From the NCBI RefSeq assembly GCF_001540865.1, contig NC_033642.1, positions 839,450 to 903,449 on the forward strand: 64,000 nucleotides of DNA, given 5' to 3'. This document shows, piece after piece, positions 47,430 to 59,306 of the stretch. Position numbers and translations under genes: made by a program. How positions within the stretch are numbered: position 1 is the stretch's first letter; every line of letters starts with the position of its first letter. The notes beneath the pieces are model-generated. The model was not told the origin of the DNA. It searched no databases and saw only the letters and a program-made list of their open reading frames with translations. The DNA comes from Ananas comosus. Lineage: Eukaryota; Streptophyta; Magnoliopsida; Poales; Bromeliaceae.

Positions 47430-48760
47430 ACAAATTTAAATGCAATCAAGTCATACAACTCAATTTAATTTATTATAATTTCTAACTCGTATTTTTTAAA
47501 TTATTACAATCAAGTTCTATAACGTAATTTAGCCTACTAAATGTCAATGTGCCATGAATGTGAAAACAATGTAGCAGTATTATAATTGATGATGCGATAA
47601 CAGGTAAAATGCAACATCACTTTTTTAATTAACGATATGTCCAAAATTTAGTTAACTAAATAGGGTTGTAAAATAATTTATGTTTATAAAATTTTATAGA
47701 TGAATTCAATAATTATTCTAAAATTTTGGACCTATTGGAAATAGTGGCAAGTGCGAGAGTAATTAATAAATTTTTAAATGCAAAGGATAATTGAGGCATG
47801 TGCTAAATCATAAGGAAGTTTTTTGTAATTTAGTTTTTTTTTTTTGATAAAACAGTATAAAACTTACCCCACATATCACCTACTTTGATATGACTATTTA
47901 ACCTTCCAAAATTTAATTTTACTATCAACCTCTCAATTTATTTAATTTGAACTAGTTAATGACTCTTTAACTTTAAAATTTAAACGCATCATTTTTCTGT
48001 ACAGGTTTTAATTAGTGTATTTTATATAATTTTTCCAATGATAAATTTATTAAAATATAAATAATTATATTAAATTATGTATTCTAATAGCTGTTAAATA
48101 AAAAAAAAATCAAACATATTGAAAGATTGCATACTAAAATCAAATTTTTTAATGATTCCGTAAGCAAATAAAAAATGATCCATTGTTTTGGTATGCTTTA
48201 TATATTTTTTAATTTTTTGGGTAAAAACGTACAAAACTTATGTGGACTATGTGCCATTTTGATTTAGTTATTCTAATAGCTGTTAAATAAAAAAAAAAAT
48301 CAAACAGATTGAAAGATTGCATACTAAAATCAAAATTTTTAATGATTACGTAAGCAAATAAAAAATAATCTATTGTTCTGGTACGCTTTATATATTTTTT
48401 ATTTTTTTTGTTAAAGACGTACAATACTTATGTGGACTATGTGTCATTTTGATTTAGTTATCTAATTTTTTAAAAAATTGATTTTACTATCCAATCTTTT
48501 AATTTATTTGATTTGGGTCCGTCAATAATATTTTGACTCCAAAATTTAAATACATTATTTATTTTACAAATATATTAGTATATTCAGTGCAATTCTCGTA
48601 ATATAAATTTATTAAAATAAGAATTTGTATAAATTTTAAAGTTAAATCATCATTGTCTAACACAAATCAAACAAGTTAAGAGGTTTGATAGTAGAATTAA
48701 AATTTTGAAAATTTGAATAAAGTCGATTCAAAATAATTCATAACTATATAAGTTATGTAT
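47430..48760. other. AT-rich intergenic stretch with degenerate and duplicated repeats
   Basis: No gene is visible. Near 47440-47700 there is a degenerate relative of the inverted repeat at 53690-54012. A block near 48060-48210 (with TTCTAATAGCTGTTAAATAA and AAACATATTGAAAGATTGCA) is repeated at 48260-48420, a direct duplication of about 190 bp period. Confidence 0.5.
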
Positions 48761-49045
48761 TTATTTATTTTTTTATTTTTTCGTCTCCTATCCTCCGGAA
48801 CAAAGCATTTGTTCCCAAGTAGGGATGCAAACAAGGCGGATCCGGGGGGCGGGAGGGTTTTCCATCTTCCGCTCCATTTTTTGTCGGATCGGGACGAATT
48901 CGGAGTATTTATTTTTTTATTTTTGCGTCTCCTATCCTCCGGAACAAAGCATTTGTTCCCAAGTAAGGATGCAAACAAGGCGGATCCGGGGGGCGGGAGG
49001 GTTTTCCATCTTCCACTCCATTTTTTGTCGGATTGGGATGAATTC
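48755..49045. repeat. 144-bp tandem duplication
   Basis: Two nearly identical copies, including CCTATCCTCCGGAACAAAGC and GGCGGATCCGGGGGGCGGG, are offset by exactly 144 bp. They differ by a few substitutions (for example CGGATCGGG against CGGATTGGG). The unit straddles the left end of the element at 48820. Confidence 0.85.
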
Positions 49046-49277
49046 GGAGCAGGTAAATTTTAATCTTTTTTTTCATCCCCATTTACTGCTCCATTCGGGA
49101 CAGATCAGGGCAGGAGTGAATTTTTAGTGAATTCTGTCTCCTGCTTTATTTACTTGGTGGATTGGGATAGCTTCGGAATGAATTATATTTTTCTATATTT
49201 TTTTTCCCACTTATCGTCCTATTTGGAATGGACCGGGTCCGTGGAGCTCCACCAACCTTGATCCGTTTGCATCTCTA
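48820..49277. mobile_element. hAT-like MITE, TAGGGATGCAAAC termini
   Basis: The left end TAGGGATGCAAACAAGGCGG and right end GATCCGTTTGCATCTCTA form an inverted repeat of about 13 bp. The interior is GGATCGGGACG/CGGAGC-rich. No target duplication was recognised. Confidence 0.5.
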
Positions 49278-49278
49278 T

Positions 49279-49645
49279 TAGGGATGTCAACGGGTCGGGT
49301 TTGGGTCGGATTTTCAAAAATCCGAACCCGAATCCGAAAACCAAATTAAAACTTGAACCCGGACCCGGACCCGAATCCGGTGGATTTTAAAAATCCATAC
49401 CATTGGATGAATATCTAAGAAAAAAAAAATAAATATTTTATATATTATATAAATAAATAAAAATAAATTATGTATATATATAATTTATTCGGGTTTGAGT
49501 TCGGATCGGATAAATACAAAATTCATACCCGTATTCATATCCGTCGAATTTTTATTTTCTATACCTATAACTAAATTCATATCTGTTTAGTTCGGGTAAA
49601 CCCGCTCCGTTCGGATTCGGATAATATTTCGGGTTGACATCCCTA
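49279..49645. mobile_element. hAT-like MITE, TAGGGATGTCAAC termini
   Basis: It begins TAGGGATGTCAACGGGTCGG and ends TTCGGGTTGACATCCCTA. The middle has TAAATATTTTATATATTATA followed by AATTTATTCGGGTTTGAGTT, as in the core at 5610-5930. It lies one base from the preceding element and about 350 bp upstream of the PGR3 start. No clean target duplication is seen. Confidence 0.55.
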
Positions 49646-49729
49646 AATTCCCTATTCCCAAAAGAGTAAAAGCAAAAACAAAAAAAAAAAACAAAAACAA
49701 AAACAAAAAAACCGTTACCTTCCTCACCT

Positions 49730-49991
49730 CATCTTCTTCTTCCTCGCTACATCCCTCTCTCTCTCCCTCTCTCCGCACCAACTCTACGAACGAAGGTGAG
49801 TCCAAAAAAAGATAAACCCTAATCCCCCTTTGCCTCCTCCTCATGCTTTCGCCCACATCTTTTTATTTATTTTTTATTTTTTTCAGTCGCATTTTGTGGT
49901 TTGAACCTCTTTGAGGATCGAAATTCAGTTGAGTTAGCCCCAATTTCGGGGTGTTCTCAATCCCTAATCCCTAAAATTACTCGTTGAGATC
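49730..49991 (+). promoter_or_regulatory. Leader of the PGR3-like gene with CT tract and probable 5'-UTR intron
   Basis: A CT-rich stretch (49757-49773) precedes a donor GAAG|GTGAGT at 49796 and an acceptor TTTTTTCAG ending at 49886. Together they suggest a 91-bp intron in the 5' UTR. The ATG follows at 49992. Confidence 0.5.
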
Positions 49992-52900
49992 ATGGAGCTC
50001 TGCTCCTCTAGGAGAATTTGTAGTAGCAGTAGCAGTTCCAGTAGTTTCGAATCCACTAGAAAAGCAGCTTCTTTGAACCGATTAGCTTCTCTAAGAAGCC
50101 GAAAAAGTAGGGGTTTAAGGGTTTATAAGCCGCAAAGTAGCAATCCTGGTTGCCGTTGTTGTCGATTCAGCGTAAAAATCGCATCTTGCGTCGAATTCGA
50201 TGAGGAATGGAGGGGTGAGGTGAGTTCGGTGAGTTCGGAGAATGTAGTGGAGGTTCTCAGGTCGATTCCTGACCCGGTCGAGGCGTTGTTGCTGTTTAAA
50301 TGCATCGCGTCGCAGCCTAGGGTTGTTCACACGACGGCGTCCTTCAATTACATGCTCGAACTTTTGAGGGTTCATGGCAGGGTGGAGGATATGGCTCTTG
50401 TGTTTGATCTAATGCAGAAGCAAATTGTGAAGAGGGATCCTGAAACTTTCTTAATTATCTTTAAAGCCCTTGGTGTTCGAGGCGGCCTACGGGGCGCCCC
50501 GTTCGCCCTGTCGAAGATGAAAGAAGCTGGATTTGTTTTAAATGCGTTTTCCTGCAATGGGTTGATATACTTCATTCTCCGTTCCGGGTTCATTAAGGAA
50601 GCTGTTGAAGTGTATGAAAGAATGGTTTCCGAGGGGATTAAACCGAGTTTAAAGACTTATTCTGCGCTTATGGTGGCGTTGGGGAAGAGGAGGGATGCAC
50701 GGTCGGTGATGCGGCTTTTAAATGAGATGGAGCGTTTGGGATCGAGACCTAATGTGTACACGTTCACCATATGCATACGAGTTCTCGGACAAACGGGTAG
50801 AATCGATGAAGCTTTTGGCCTTTTGAGGAGAATGGAGGACGAGGGTTGCGAACCCGACGTTGTGACGTATACCGTGCTCATAGAAGTTCTCTGTGAAGCC
50901 GGGCGACTCAAAGAAGCGAAGGATTTGTTCTTGAAGATGAAGGCGAGCAGTCAGAAGCCGGATAGAGTGACCTACATCACATTGCTGAACAAGTTTGGCG
51001 ATAACGGCGATTTAAAATCGTTGCAGGGGTTTTTGGATGAGATGGAATCTGATGGTTACGATGCTGACGTGGTGGTCTTTACTATTTTTGTCGACGCTCT
51101 ATGCAAAGAAGGGAAGATCAAGGAAGCCCTAGGCATGTTGAAAGTGATGAATCAAAAGGATGTTTCGCCTAATTTGCATACTTACAACACCTTAATCGGC
51201 GGGCTGCTAAAAGCTAACAAACGCGATCATGCTGAAGAGCTCTTTAACAGTATGGATGTTCATGGTCTTAAACCAAATGCCTACACTTATATCCTGTTTG
51301 TTGATTACTACGGTAAATCCGGAGAATTCGAGAGAGCATTTGGGATGTATGAGATCATGAAGAGTAAGGGGATTGTTCCCGATCTTGTTGCTTGCAATGC
51401 ATGTTTGTATGGTCTCGCCGAGTCCGGTAGACTAAGGCGAGCAAAGCAAGTTTTCAAGGAACTAAGAGCTATTGGGCTTCGCCCGGATACAATTACATAT
51501 AATATGATGATTAAGTGTTGCAACAAAGCCGGAAAAGTGGACGAAGCTGTTAAGATGTTCTCTAAGATGATAAGTAGCGGATGCGACCCTGATGTGATCA
51601 CAGTTAATTCTCTCATAGATACACTTTATAAGGGGGGTCGAGAAGATGAAGCTTGGAATATGTTCGAAAGGATGAATTCAATGGGTCTCGAGCCCACAGT
51701 TGCGACGTATAACACGATATTGGCGGGATTAGGGAAGGAGGGTAAGGTCGAAAAAGTGATGGAGATTTTCCACGAAATGAGCTTTCGTAGTTGTCCTCCT
51801 AATATAATAACTTACAACACGGTTTTAGATTCTCTCTGCAAAAACGGTGAGGTCGAGTTAGCATTGAAAATGCTTTACGAAATGACGGGGGAGGATCATC
51901 TGCCGGATGTTCTATCTTACAACACCGTGATAAATGGTTTGGTTAAAGAGGGGAAAATACACGTAGCATTGTGGCTCTTTTATCAGATGAGCAAAGTTCT
52001 CTTTCCCGATTTTGCCACTATATGCAGTATTCTTCCTGCTTTGGTGAAAAATGGGCTTATTGAGGAAGCGTTGCACATTACCGAGAAATATACTCTTCAG
52101 AGTGATGCCGATACGGATAGATCTTCGTGGCAAGCTCTAATGGAAGGGATACTAAAGAAAGCTGGAATAGAGAAATCTGTCGATTTTTCTGAACAAAGCG
52201 CTGTAAAAAGCATTTGCCTGAATGACTTCTTTCTGTGCCCATTGATTAGGTTTCTTTGTAAGAACAAGAAAGTTCTCGATGCGCGCAAACTGTTGGATAA
52301 GTTCAAGACATTTGGTGTTTCGCCGACCAGCGAAGCATATTATCCTATAATTGTTGGCCTTGTCGAAGCGCACTTAACTGACGTTGCTGAAAACTTGTTT
52401 TCAGAAATGAAAATGGCTGGGTGTTGCCCGGACGCGTTCGCCTACAATGCAATGTTAGATGCCTTCGGGAAGTCGATGAGGATCGAGGAAATGTTGAAGT
52501 TGTACGAAGAGATGCTTTCCAAGGGATGCAAACCTATCAACGTAACCTACAATATAATCATTTCAGGCCTTGTTAAGTCTAAGAGATTAGAGCAAGCTAT
52601 CGACTTCTATTATGACCTAATGAGTAGAGACTTCTCTCCCACTCCTTGCACCTACGGTCCCCTTATCGATGGGCTCTTTAAGTCCGGAAAGATAGATGAC
52701 GCCGAAAAGCTTTTCAATGAGATGGTCGACTACGGGTGCAAACCCAACTGCGCTATCTACAATATTCTCATAAACGGGTTCGGAAAGGCTAGAAATGCAG
52801 ACAAGGCGTGCGAGTTATTCAACGAGATGGTTAAGGCGGGAATAAGGCCCGATGTGAAGTCCTACACGGTTCTTATTGACACCTTTTGCGCGGTGGGGAG

Positions 52901-53306
52901 AGCAGAGGACGCTTTCGCCTATTTTGAAGAGCTAATTACACTGGGACTCGAGCCCGACCTCATCACGTATAACTTAATGATCAACGGCCTCGGAAGGTCT
53001 CGGAGGCTAGAGGAGGCGGTCGCGCTCTTCGACGAGATGCAGAAGAAGGGAATTTACCCCGATTTGTATACTTACAATTCACTAATTCTCAACTACGGTA
53101 AGTTAGGAAAGCTTGATGAAGCTGGAAAGATGTACGAAGAGCTCCAACTGCGAGGGTTCAGACCGAATGTGTTCACATACAATGCTCTCATTCAAGGGTA
53201 TAGTAGGTCGGGTAGTACCGAACGTGCTTACGCTGTATATGAAAAGATGATGGCTCGAGGATGCAACCCCAATTCAGGTACATATGCACAGCTTCCTAAC
53301 CGATAA
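49992..53306 (+). CDS. PGR3: Chloroplast P-class PPR protein, PGR3-like
   Basis: This intronless frame of 1104 residues compares with about 1110 for Arabidopsis PROTON GRADIENT REGULATION 3. That protein binds chloroplast RNAs, stabilises the petL operon transcript and supports translation of petL and ndhA, so it affects cytochrome b6f and NDH. Residues 1 to about 60 are rich in serine and arginine with few acids, a transit peptide. From about residue 115 to the C-terminus I count 28 consecutive 34-36-residue helical units (typical: DVVTYTVLIEVLCEAGRLKEA), two of them degenerate near residues 665-735. The last unit ends CNPNSGTYAQLPNR. There is no E, DYW or SMR domain, so it is P-class. Paired code residues can be read from each unit. 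No frameshift is seen. Of all the genes here it is the one most safely delimited. Confidence 0.92.
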   Translation: MELCSSRRICSSSSSSSSFESTRKAASLNRLASLRSRKSRGLRVYKPQSSNPGCRCCRFSVKIASCVEFDEEWRGEVSSVSSENVVEVLRSIPDPVEALLLFKCIASQPRVVHTTASFNYMLELLRVHGRVEDMALVFDLMQKQIVKRDPETFLIIFKALGVRGGLRGAPFALSKMKEAGFVLNAFSCNGLIYFILRSGFIKEAVEVYERMVSEGIKPSLKTYSALMVALGKRRDARSVMRLLNEMERLGSRPNVYTFTICIRVLGQTGRIDEAFGLLRRMEDEGCEPDVVTYTVLIEVLCEAGRLKEAKDLFLKMKASSQKPDRVTYITLLNKFGDNGDLKSLQGFLDEMESDGYDADVVVFTIFVDALCKEGKIKEALGMLKVMNQKDVSPNLHTYNTLIGGLLKANKRDHAEELFNSMDVHGLKPNAYTYILFVDYYGKSGEFERAFGMYEIMKSKGIVPDLVACNACLYGLAESGRLRRAKQVFKELRAIGLRPDTITYNMMIKCCNKAGKVDEAVKMFSKMISSGCDPDVITVNSLIDTLYKGGREDEAWNMFERMNSMGLEPTVATYNTILAGLGKEGKVEKVMEIFHEMSFRSCPPNIITYNTVLDSLCKNGEVELALKMLYEMTGEDHLPDVLSYNTVINGLVKEGKIHVALWLFYQMSKVLFPDFATICSILPALVKNGLIEEALHITEKYTLQSDADTDRSSWQALMEGILKKAGIEKSVDFSEQSAVKSICLNDFFLCPLIRFLCKNKKVLDARKLLDKFKTFGVSPTSEAYYPIIVGLVEAHLTDVAENLFSEMKMAGCCPDAFAYNAMLDAFGKSMRIEEMLKLYEEMLSKGCKPINVTYNIIISGLVKSKRLEQAIDFYYDLMSRDFSPTPCTYGPLIDGLFKSGKIDDAEKLFNEMVDYGCKPNCAIYNILINGFGKARNADKACELFNEMVKAGIRPDVKSYTVLIDTFCAVGRAEDAFAYFEELITLGLEPDLITYNLMINGLGRSRRLEEAVALFDEMQKKGIYPDLYTYNSLILNYGKLGKLDEAGKMYEELQLRGFRPNVFTYNALIQGYSRSGSTERAYAVYEKMMARGCNPNSGTYAQLPNR

Positions 53307-55058
53307 CGATTACGCCATTGAGTCCATTGCATGTAATTATGTATGCAATTTTGTACAGTACAATTTTGTCTATGAAACTTGTCATACACCTGATTACCTG
53401 GTGGTTCTAGTAACTTTCAGATCCAGATATGGTAATGCTTTATTGGTTTTCGGCAGATATTTTAGTTTGTATAAAATGCTCATTTCACAGATTACTCAGA
53501 AAAATATGCTTTTTAATTCAATGAGGCGCGCCGGTTGGTTGAGGATCAAGAAAAATTTAAATAAGTTCTTATTCTTTCACTAGCTTTATTTTTGTTTTTG
53601 TTTGCTGGAAATCTCTAAATATCAAATTAATTAATTTCTTGCATGGTTTTAATTTTGCTAGCGGCCTGACTAGAATTGGACCTAACAGTTGCCTGATGTT
53701 TTATTTATTGCAATTTTCGGCCCGAACTTTCAGAATTCTTATAATCAAGTCCTACAATCTAGTTTAGTTGATTAAATTTTAACGTATCGTTGATGTAAAA
53801 GTGATATGAGATCTTAATTATTAGCGTATCATCAATCATAACACTACTATGTTACCTCTATATTACTGATACATCAATATTTAGTGAACTAAATTGGGTT
53901 ATAGGATTTCATTGTAATAATTCCAAAAGATCAAGCCAAAAATTGTAATAAATTGAAGTTTGAGGATCAAAGTGTCACAAACATCGTAGTTTGAGGACCA
54001 AACATGCAATTTATCCTTTTAGGCCAAAGCCTATCGATCTAATTGGCCCTTATTTGGGCTTGGGTTAAAAAGGTAATTTCCAAATTGTAGAGGGAGATTA
54101 TGTTAAAAGCACATCACGAAATACTATCGCTTGGTTTGGAATTGCGGACACATTACGTTACAAAATAAAGAACTGAATATCATGTGGTATATGTCGTAAT
54201 AATTTGGTTAAGATATAGTTTTTGCGGTTTCATCAAAAAATATAATAGTATATTGGTATATGCTTTCTCTCAAACTCTTTTTTGTGTAATAGAGTTGGAA
54301 CCAATTTGGTGGTGCATGTGGCATAGGTCAAAAGCACTTAAGAAAACAAAATGTCTAAAAATTTTATTACAGCATAAGACTGAAATGAGCTTTTTAGTCT
54401 CAGTAGTGGAACTTCCAATGCGAGCTTTTACTTCTTCTACAACATTTTTACAAAAGCTCTAGCTGAACCAAACTAGTCTTCAAACGTGTGTATGATCTTC
54501 AAGTAGAAATATATTATATAGATTATGTCTCAACTATACCTATTTTCATAAAACTATCTAATCTTTAAAAGTTTGATCTTGTGATCCATAATCTTTCAGT
54601 TTATTTGATTGGAGCTGTTTGATAATTCTTTGAGTAGAATATCTTACACCGTATCCAAGTTATGTGACAGAATGAGCCAAATCAAATGATTGAAAGTTAG
54701 ACCAACAATAAATTTAGATTAAATGAAATAAAAAAGCTACATAACAAAAACAAAAAAAAAGGGGAAAAAGGAAACCACAGGTTCATGGGAAAAATGCACA
54801 TACAGTTACATATAGCTCATTAACTGCTACAGCTGCAGATTTGAGTTTTTTGAGGTTAATAAAAGAGCATACACTTGCAAAACTAAGCTTGATTTGTACC
54901 TGAAAAAATAGCAGAAAAATATAAGGGGGAAAAAAAAACAAACCACCATCTTAACCTACAATTCCTTCAAGAGAATGTTTTCAAAAGCACAACAAGTACT
55001 ATATACATGGCCGATAAAGGCAACAGCACAACAGAGTTCGGTAGCTTTACGTTCGGTT
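53307..55058. other. Convergent intergenic region, PGR3 / EYA
   Basis: It holds the 3' UTR of the PGR3-like gene, an inverted-repeat element at 53690-54012, AT-rich sequence, and (about 54780-55058) the probable 3' UTR of the EYA gene on the minus strand. No coding exon was recognised. Confidence 0.5.
53690..54012. mobile_element. Degenerate inverted-repeat MITE
   Basis: The left half TTATTTATTGCAATTTTCGG with CAAGTCCTACAATCTAGTTT is mirrored by AAACTAGATTG-like AACTAAATTGGGTTATAGGA and AAAAATTGTAATAAATTGAA on the right. A relative lies near 47440-47700. Confidence 0.5.
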
Positions 55059-58000
55059 TCAACCTTCATAGCTTTCGGCTTCAACTTGTGGTGGCGACCC
55101 GTATACCACATCGATGTAGCTCTGAATTGTCCTCATGTCTAGGCCCGGAAACCTATGAATTCCATTGGGCCGAAAATCTACTTTGACGAACGGCCAATTC
55201 ATCAATCGTGCGGCTTCACATTCTTCGAGCCCGTCTCCGATCACACAGAACCGGACTTTTGGGCCGTCGAAGCGCGCCTTGATCCACCTGAAGCACTGCA
55301 GCTTCCCCACTTCCCAAGAGCTGTAAACTGGAATTAAGTTTGCGAACATCTTTAGCATTGAATCTAACAAAGAATTTCAACAGTAAATCACAATTAAGCA
55401 CTTTGATCTTGCTGCATATGTAATTCGTAAAAAACAGCTACAAGAAAAAGGTAAGTTAACATATTTTCTTTTCTAATATATGCTGAAGTTTTTAATTTTT
55501 CTTCTAGTACCTAAATCTCAGGCCAGTTAACTATATAAGGCCGGTCATTACAAACTACTGGAACTTGTAGAGGATGAAGAGTGTATAATGAAGAACTAAT
55601 TACAAAGGAATGGAGGGATCGAGAAACTTACGATTATCACAAGGTATTACATCATCCAGGCGGTAAAGCAAGCACTTCGCAAGACTGGGAATTAATGATC
55701 CCGATGTAACTAGGACGTTAATATTTTGGCTTTTCGATCCAGCCGATACAGGGCCATTTCCGGTTGGAACCTTATTCTTCTCCACAACTTCCTCCAATAA
55801 AGCGTGCGCTGATAAGAAAGGAAAAGAAATTCAAACATCAGGTCCTAAATGAGCATGGTTAAGCTTGACATGGAATTACTAATTGGCGTCTGCAGGAAAG
55901 AGGATACCTGAAGAAAGCCAACCATCAGTATAACTGTCAGTAGAGCTGTACAAATCATTCCAGCTTTTTATTGTTTGTTGGTCAAGAAAATCATGCACAC
56001 CCTGCATCAATAAATAGCCCTAAAGTTGACCATCGTAACTCAAAATTAACAAGTAAAACGCAGAGTAAGACATCTATACTATCAGTACGATATCTCACAA
56101 GGAGACAAGCATATAGAGCTTATCCAGAATATTTTGCCAAATAAGATAGCAAATGAGAACAATCTAAGCATTTCAAGCACAGAAAGCTGGGAGATCAATT
56201 GACTCAAAATTAAAAAGATATCATAAGCAAAATAGTGGTAGTTTATGTAAAATATCGAAACTTGATCTCTTTTGCAATATATACAACTACTGGCTTTGTA
56301 ATATTTAATAGGTTATTATTGTCCTCAAGATTGCGTGCTGAAAGCTTGAGAATTCATTGAGATCAAAGGAGTAAAGCCTTAGTCAGAAATTACTACTTTA
56401 AGCAACACAGGTCTTTTTCACCAAGAAAAATCCGAACTCTATTTAGAACTTTATCCTAATTACGAATTCATTTTAGTTCCCTTTTGTTCTTGACATTTGT
56501 TATTGTTATAAACACTTCTGGTTGAAATCCTATCGATACATAGTTCCTCTGTAAACGACCGGTCACTTCTAATTGCTGTACTTCATACTACTAAAATCAT
56601 ACTACAAGTGTCTCAAACAAACGAGTAAGTTTCATGAGCAAATTAAGATAATGTGTGGTTTCAAATATTTAATACTACTTGGCCTAGCTTAATTAATACA
56701 GAGATTGCGGCTAGTGACGCGTGACAATGAAACTAGAGGGCATCAGATTGCTTTAAATGGAAAATTAATAAATCAAAAGGCATCAGAAACAGGATTCCAC
56801 AGAGCCAATTCATACAATTCATTTATGAAGAAGCGCAAGTCATAGAAAAAAGAGACATGATATTGAACAAGTGCTTAATTATTAAACAGCACCTTAGCAT
56901 ATTTCTCTGCAATAGAACGGTGACGGTAAGCAAGCTTCCTTTCATTGGAATCATCAAAAGGAGAAGTAAAGCCGTCATTTTCAAAGTCATAAATCGACAA
57001 GTCTCTTCCATCATCATATTCAGTCAAAGAATTGAGAAAGGGCTCATTGTAGTTCTCAATCTGCATCAAGCAGCAATCAAAAAGGTAAATTATTGAGAGA
57101 TAACAACAACAAAAAAAAAAGATTCACTACGTAAAAGCTAAGATAAAGAGAAAGATCATGGAAAAAGATCTTTTAGTAAGGCGGAATTATCGTTTTGGAC
57201 GAAAAAAACTCGGCCCCGCCCCCTATGACCCAACAAGGTACCAATGAAAATCCAAATTGCGCAAGAAGGTACTGGCTAGACAGTATTGAGGTCCACAAAA
57301 AAAAAAGGCCTATTATGCCCGTCATTAGATGAAATTTTGGTATAATCCTCCTCTAAAAAAGACAATCTGGCTCAATCTTAAATAATGAAAATGGGCAGTG
57401 ACAGTTTATGTAGCCAGCAAGGAAAAGATTTATTATCATTTTTGAAATTTTTTATCATGTTCACTTGAGCAGCTTGTACGAAATTTTGAAGTGAGTTTCC
57501 AGGTTTGTTACCAATTATTAAATATAAATATTAAAAACACTGTTCTTTGGCGGCTTAAAGTTTTTGGAGAATAACGGTTGTTTTGTATTATTTAACATGG
57601 TATCAGAGCAGGAGATCCTGAATTCGAGTCCCGCTAGGCTCCTTGTATTATTGATTTCCTTCCATCTAATTTAAGTCCACGTCTTGAGCCTATCAAAATG
57701 TCTCGAGCACAAACATGAGTATGAGTGTTAGATAAAAATATTAATGCTATTTGAGTATAACAAGATGTGAGCACTGACTAGTTTGCTCCTTTTAGCATAG
57801 CAGTCCAATTTAAGTAACTTAGTCTCATTAACAAAACATCTTTAGTTAAGGACTAAGATGTCCTTGAATGAGGACATGGGCTGACACTGACATGAAACTG
57901 ACAAATAGAACTAAAACACAAATGACTGGCTCTGAAATGATGTAGCACATATAAAGAAAGTGAAAAGAAAAATGAAAGGACTATCAGTTAGAGTCGCAAA

Positions 58001-58251
58001 CTAACCTCCTCATAGAAGAAGTAATCGTCACAAATTTGAAGAATATGGTTCTCCCACTGCTTTCCAATTTCAACACCCTTTCTAGTGTCCTTCAAGCCAT
58101 GAAAAGCTCCAGCATAGGACCCATCCAACAGAGACCTCAACAATATGAGTGTCTCATCCATGTCCCATATGTACACATTCCTAGGTTGCTCTTTCACATT
58201 ATCGGAAGAAACTTCTCCATTATCAGAAGAGATTAAACCATTCTCATCCAT
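55059..58251 (-). CDS. EYA: Eyes absent (EYA) homologue, HAD-type tyrosine phosphatase
   Basis: Exons (complement): 58006-58251, 56893-57060, 55908-56001, 55632-55808, 55059-55327; 954 nt, 317 residues, phase continuous, GT-AG throughout. It is the plant EYA domain without the long animal N-terminus, a haloacid-dehalogenase-fold, metal-dependent tyrosine phosphatase. Catalytic motif I is VYIWDMDET with nucleophile D30 and acid D32; motif II is NVLVTSGSLIPSL; motif III lysine lies in SWEVGKLQCF; motif IV acids lie in FCVIGDGLEE. KLAYRHRSIAEKY and FPGLDMRTIQSYIDVVYG are also family-typical. I chose the ATG at 58251 (AAAATGG context, length as in Arabidopsis EYA); an in-frame ATG at 58287 would add 12 residues. 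The 5' UTR may start upstream across an intron. Substrate in plants is not known to me. Confidence 0.92.
57061..58005 (-). other. EYA intron 1 carrying a TRIM remnant
   Basis: The intron lies between YFFYEE and IENYNEPF. It holds A-rich sequence, the TRIM-like remnant at 57506-57760, and otherwise nothing recognisable. Confidence 0.7.
57506..57760 (+). mobile_element. TRIM-like retroelement remnant with tRNA-Met primer-binding site
   Basis: A short LTR-like block (57506-57597) starts TGTTA and ends TTTAACA. It is followed at once by TGGTATCAGAGC (57598-57609), the plant initiator-tRNA-Met primer-binding site. After about 115 bp the LTR start recurs as TGTTAGATAAAAATATTAAT at 57726, then similarity fades. 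No coding capacity is present. It lies in EYA intron 1. Confidence 0.6.
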
Positions 58252-59306
58252 TTTACTAAGACTTGCCTTTGCTAGAAACTCATGCAAGAGGTTTCAACTA
58301 AAATGATCCAAGTTCCTCTAGGAGAATCTATGAGGTGGGTAGAAGAAAAACCTGGAAATTGATCCAAAATGAACATCCCAGCTAGCAAGAGTAGTGGATA
58401 CTAAAAACTTAACACGCCAAATCTCGTTTACAACTAGGTTTGAAAGAGTAAATGCTTAAAGCTAGAGACCATAATGTCATATGCGAGCAATACTATTGAG
58501 TACGGCCATAGAATCAACAAAGACTTAGAAAGAAGAAACAGAGTATTTTCTTTAGAAAAATTTCTACAAGCCTACTTTCCCCCAGCAGTTGTCTTCTTTT
58601 TATCAATGCCTTATTTGTCAATAATCAGTATACAACAGTTATGAGACAAACCCAGCAGTAGAGAGGAGTATGTGGATACTCGCATGTAAACCTGCCTCAC
58701 AAAATTAATACATGTATAAGCAATAGAGTTCATCGTTTCAACAAATTTCGAATTGGATTGGCTTAAAAATCAAAATCTACAGACTCAAACCTGAGGACTA
58801 TATAGCAATGGAAAAAGAAGAGAACGAAATTACTGTTGTGGACAAAATTGAATAACAAACAATCTCCCTTTTCATCATTTCTCCATAATAATTCTTCAAA
58901 TAGAAATAATAATCACACCAACTAGAGAACTTCTATCTCCTGGTTCAATATCTAGAAATTTTTTCTTTTTTTTTTTTTAATCCTGAATAGCCCATAGGCT
59001 TCCCTAAATCAGGAAACCTTAAACCCCACAAGTGTGCGGCCAGACGTGAACCTGGGACCTCCAGCTTCAAAGCGATTACATTATCAACTATCAACTCAGA
59101 TCTTCCAATTCAATACCAGGTTAGGCAAGCTCATACAAATAAAATCAATGAATCTAGTTAAGTATTAATAAAATGCAACAACAAGACTTTATGCTTGACG
59201 TTTTACAGTAACCAACTTACATGCTTCCTACAACCAAAATACTAATTCCAAGATGATAAAAAATCAAACCACAACAAGCCCAGAACGCTTAGCATTAATT
59301 ATATTC

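Noticed and set aside
48755..49127. Overlapping frames of about 100 codons near 48.8-49.1 kb
   Set aside because: They arise from the 144-bp tandem duplication within a hAT-like element and have no protein similarity I recognise.
57598..57640. Possible tRNA gene near TGGTATCAGAGC
   Set aside because: The sequence is complementary to the 3' end of initiator tRNA-Met (a retroelement primer-binding site) and does not fold as a tRNA.
58252..58287. Upstream in-frame ATG of the EYA gene
   Set aside because: It adds 12 residues not expected in the family, and the ATG at 58251 has the better context. It remains possible.
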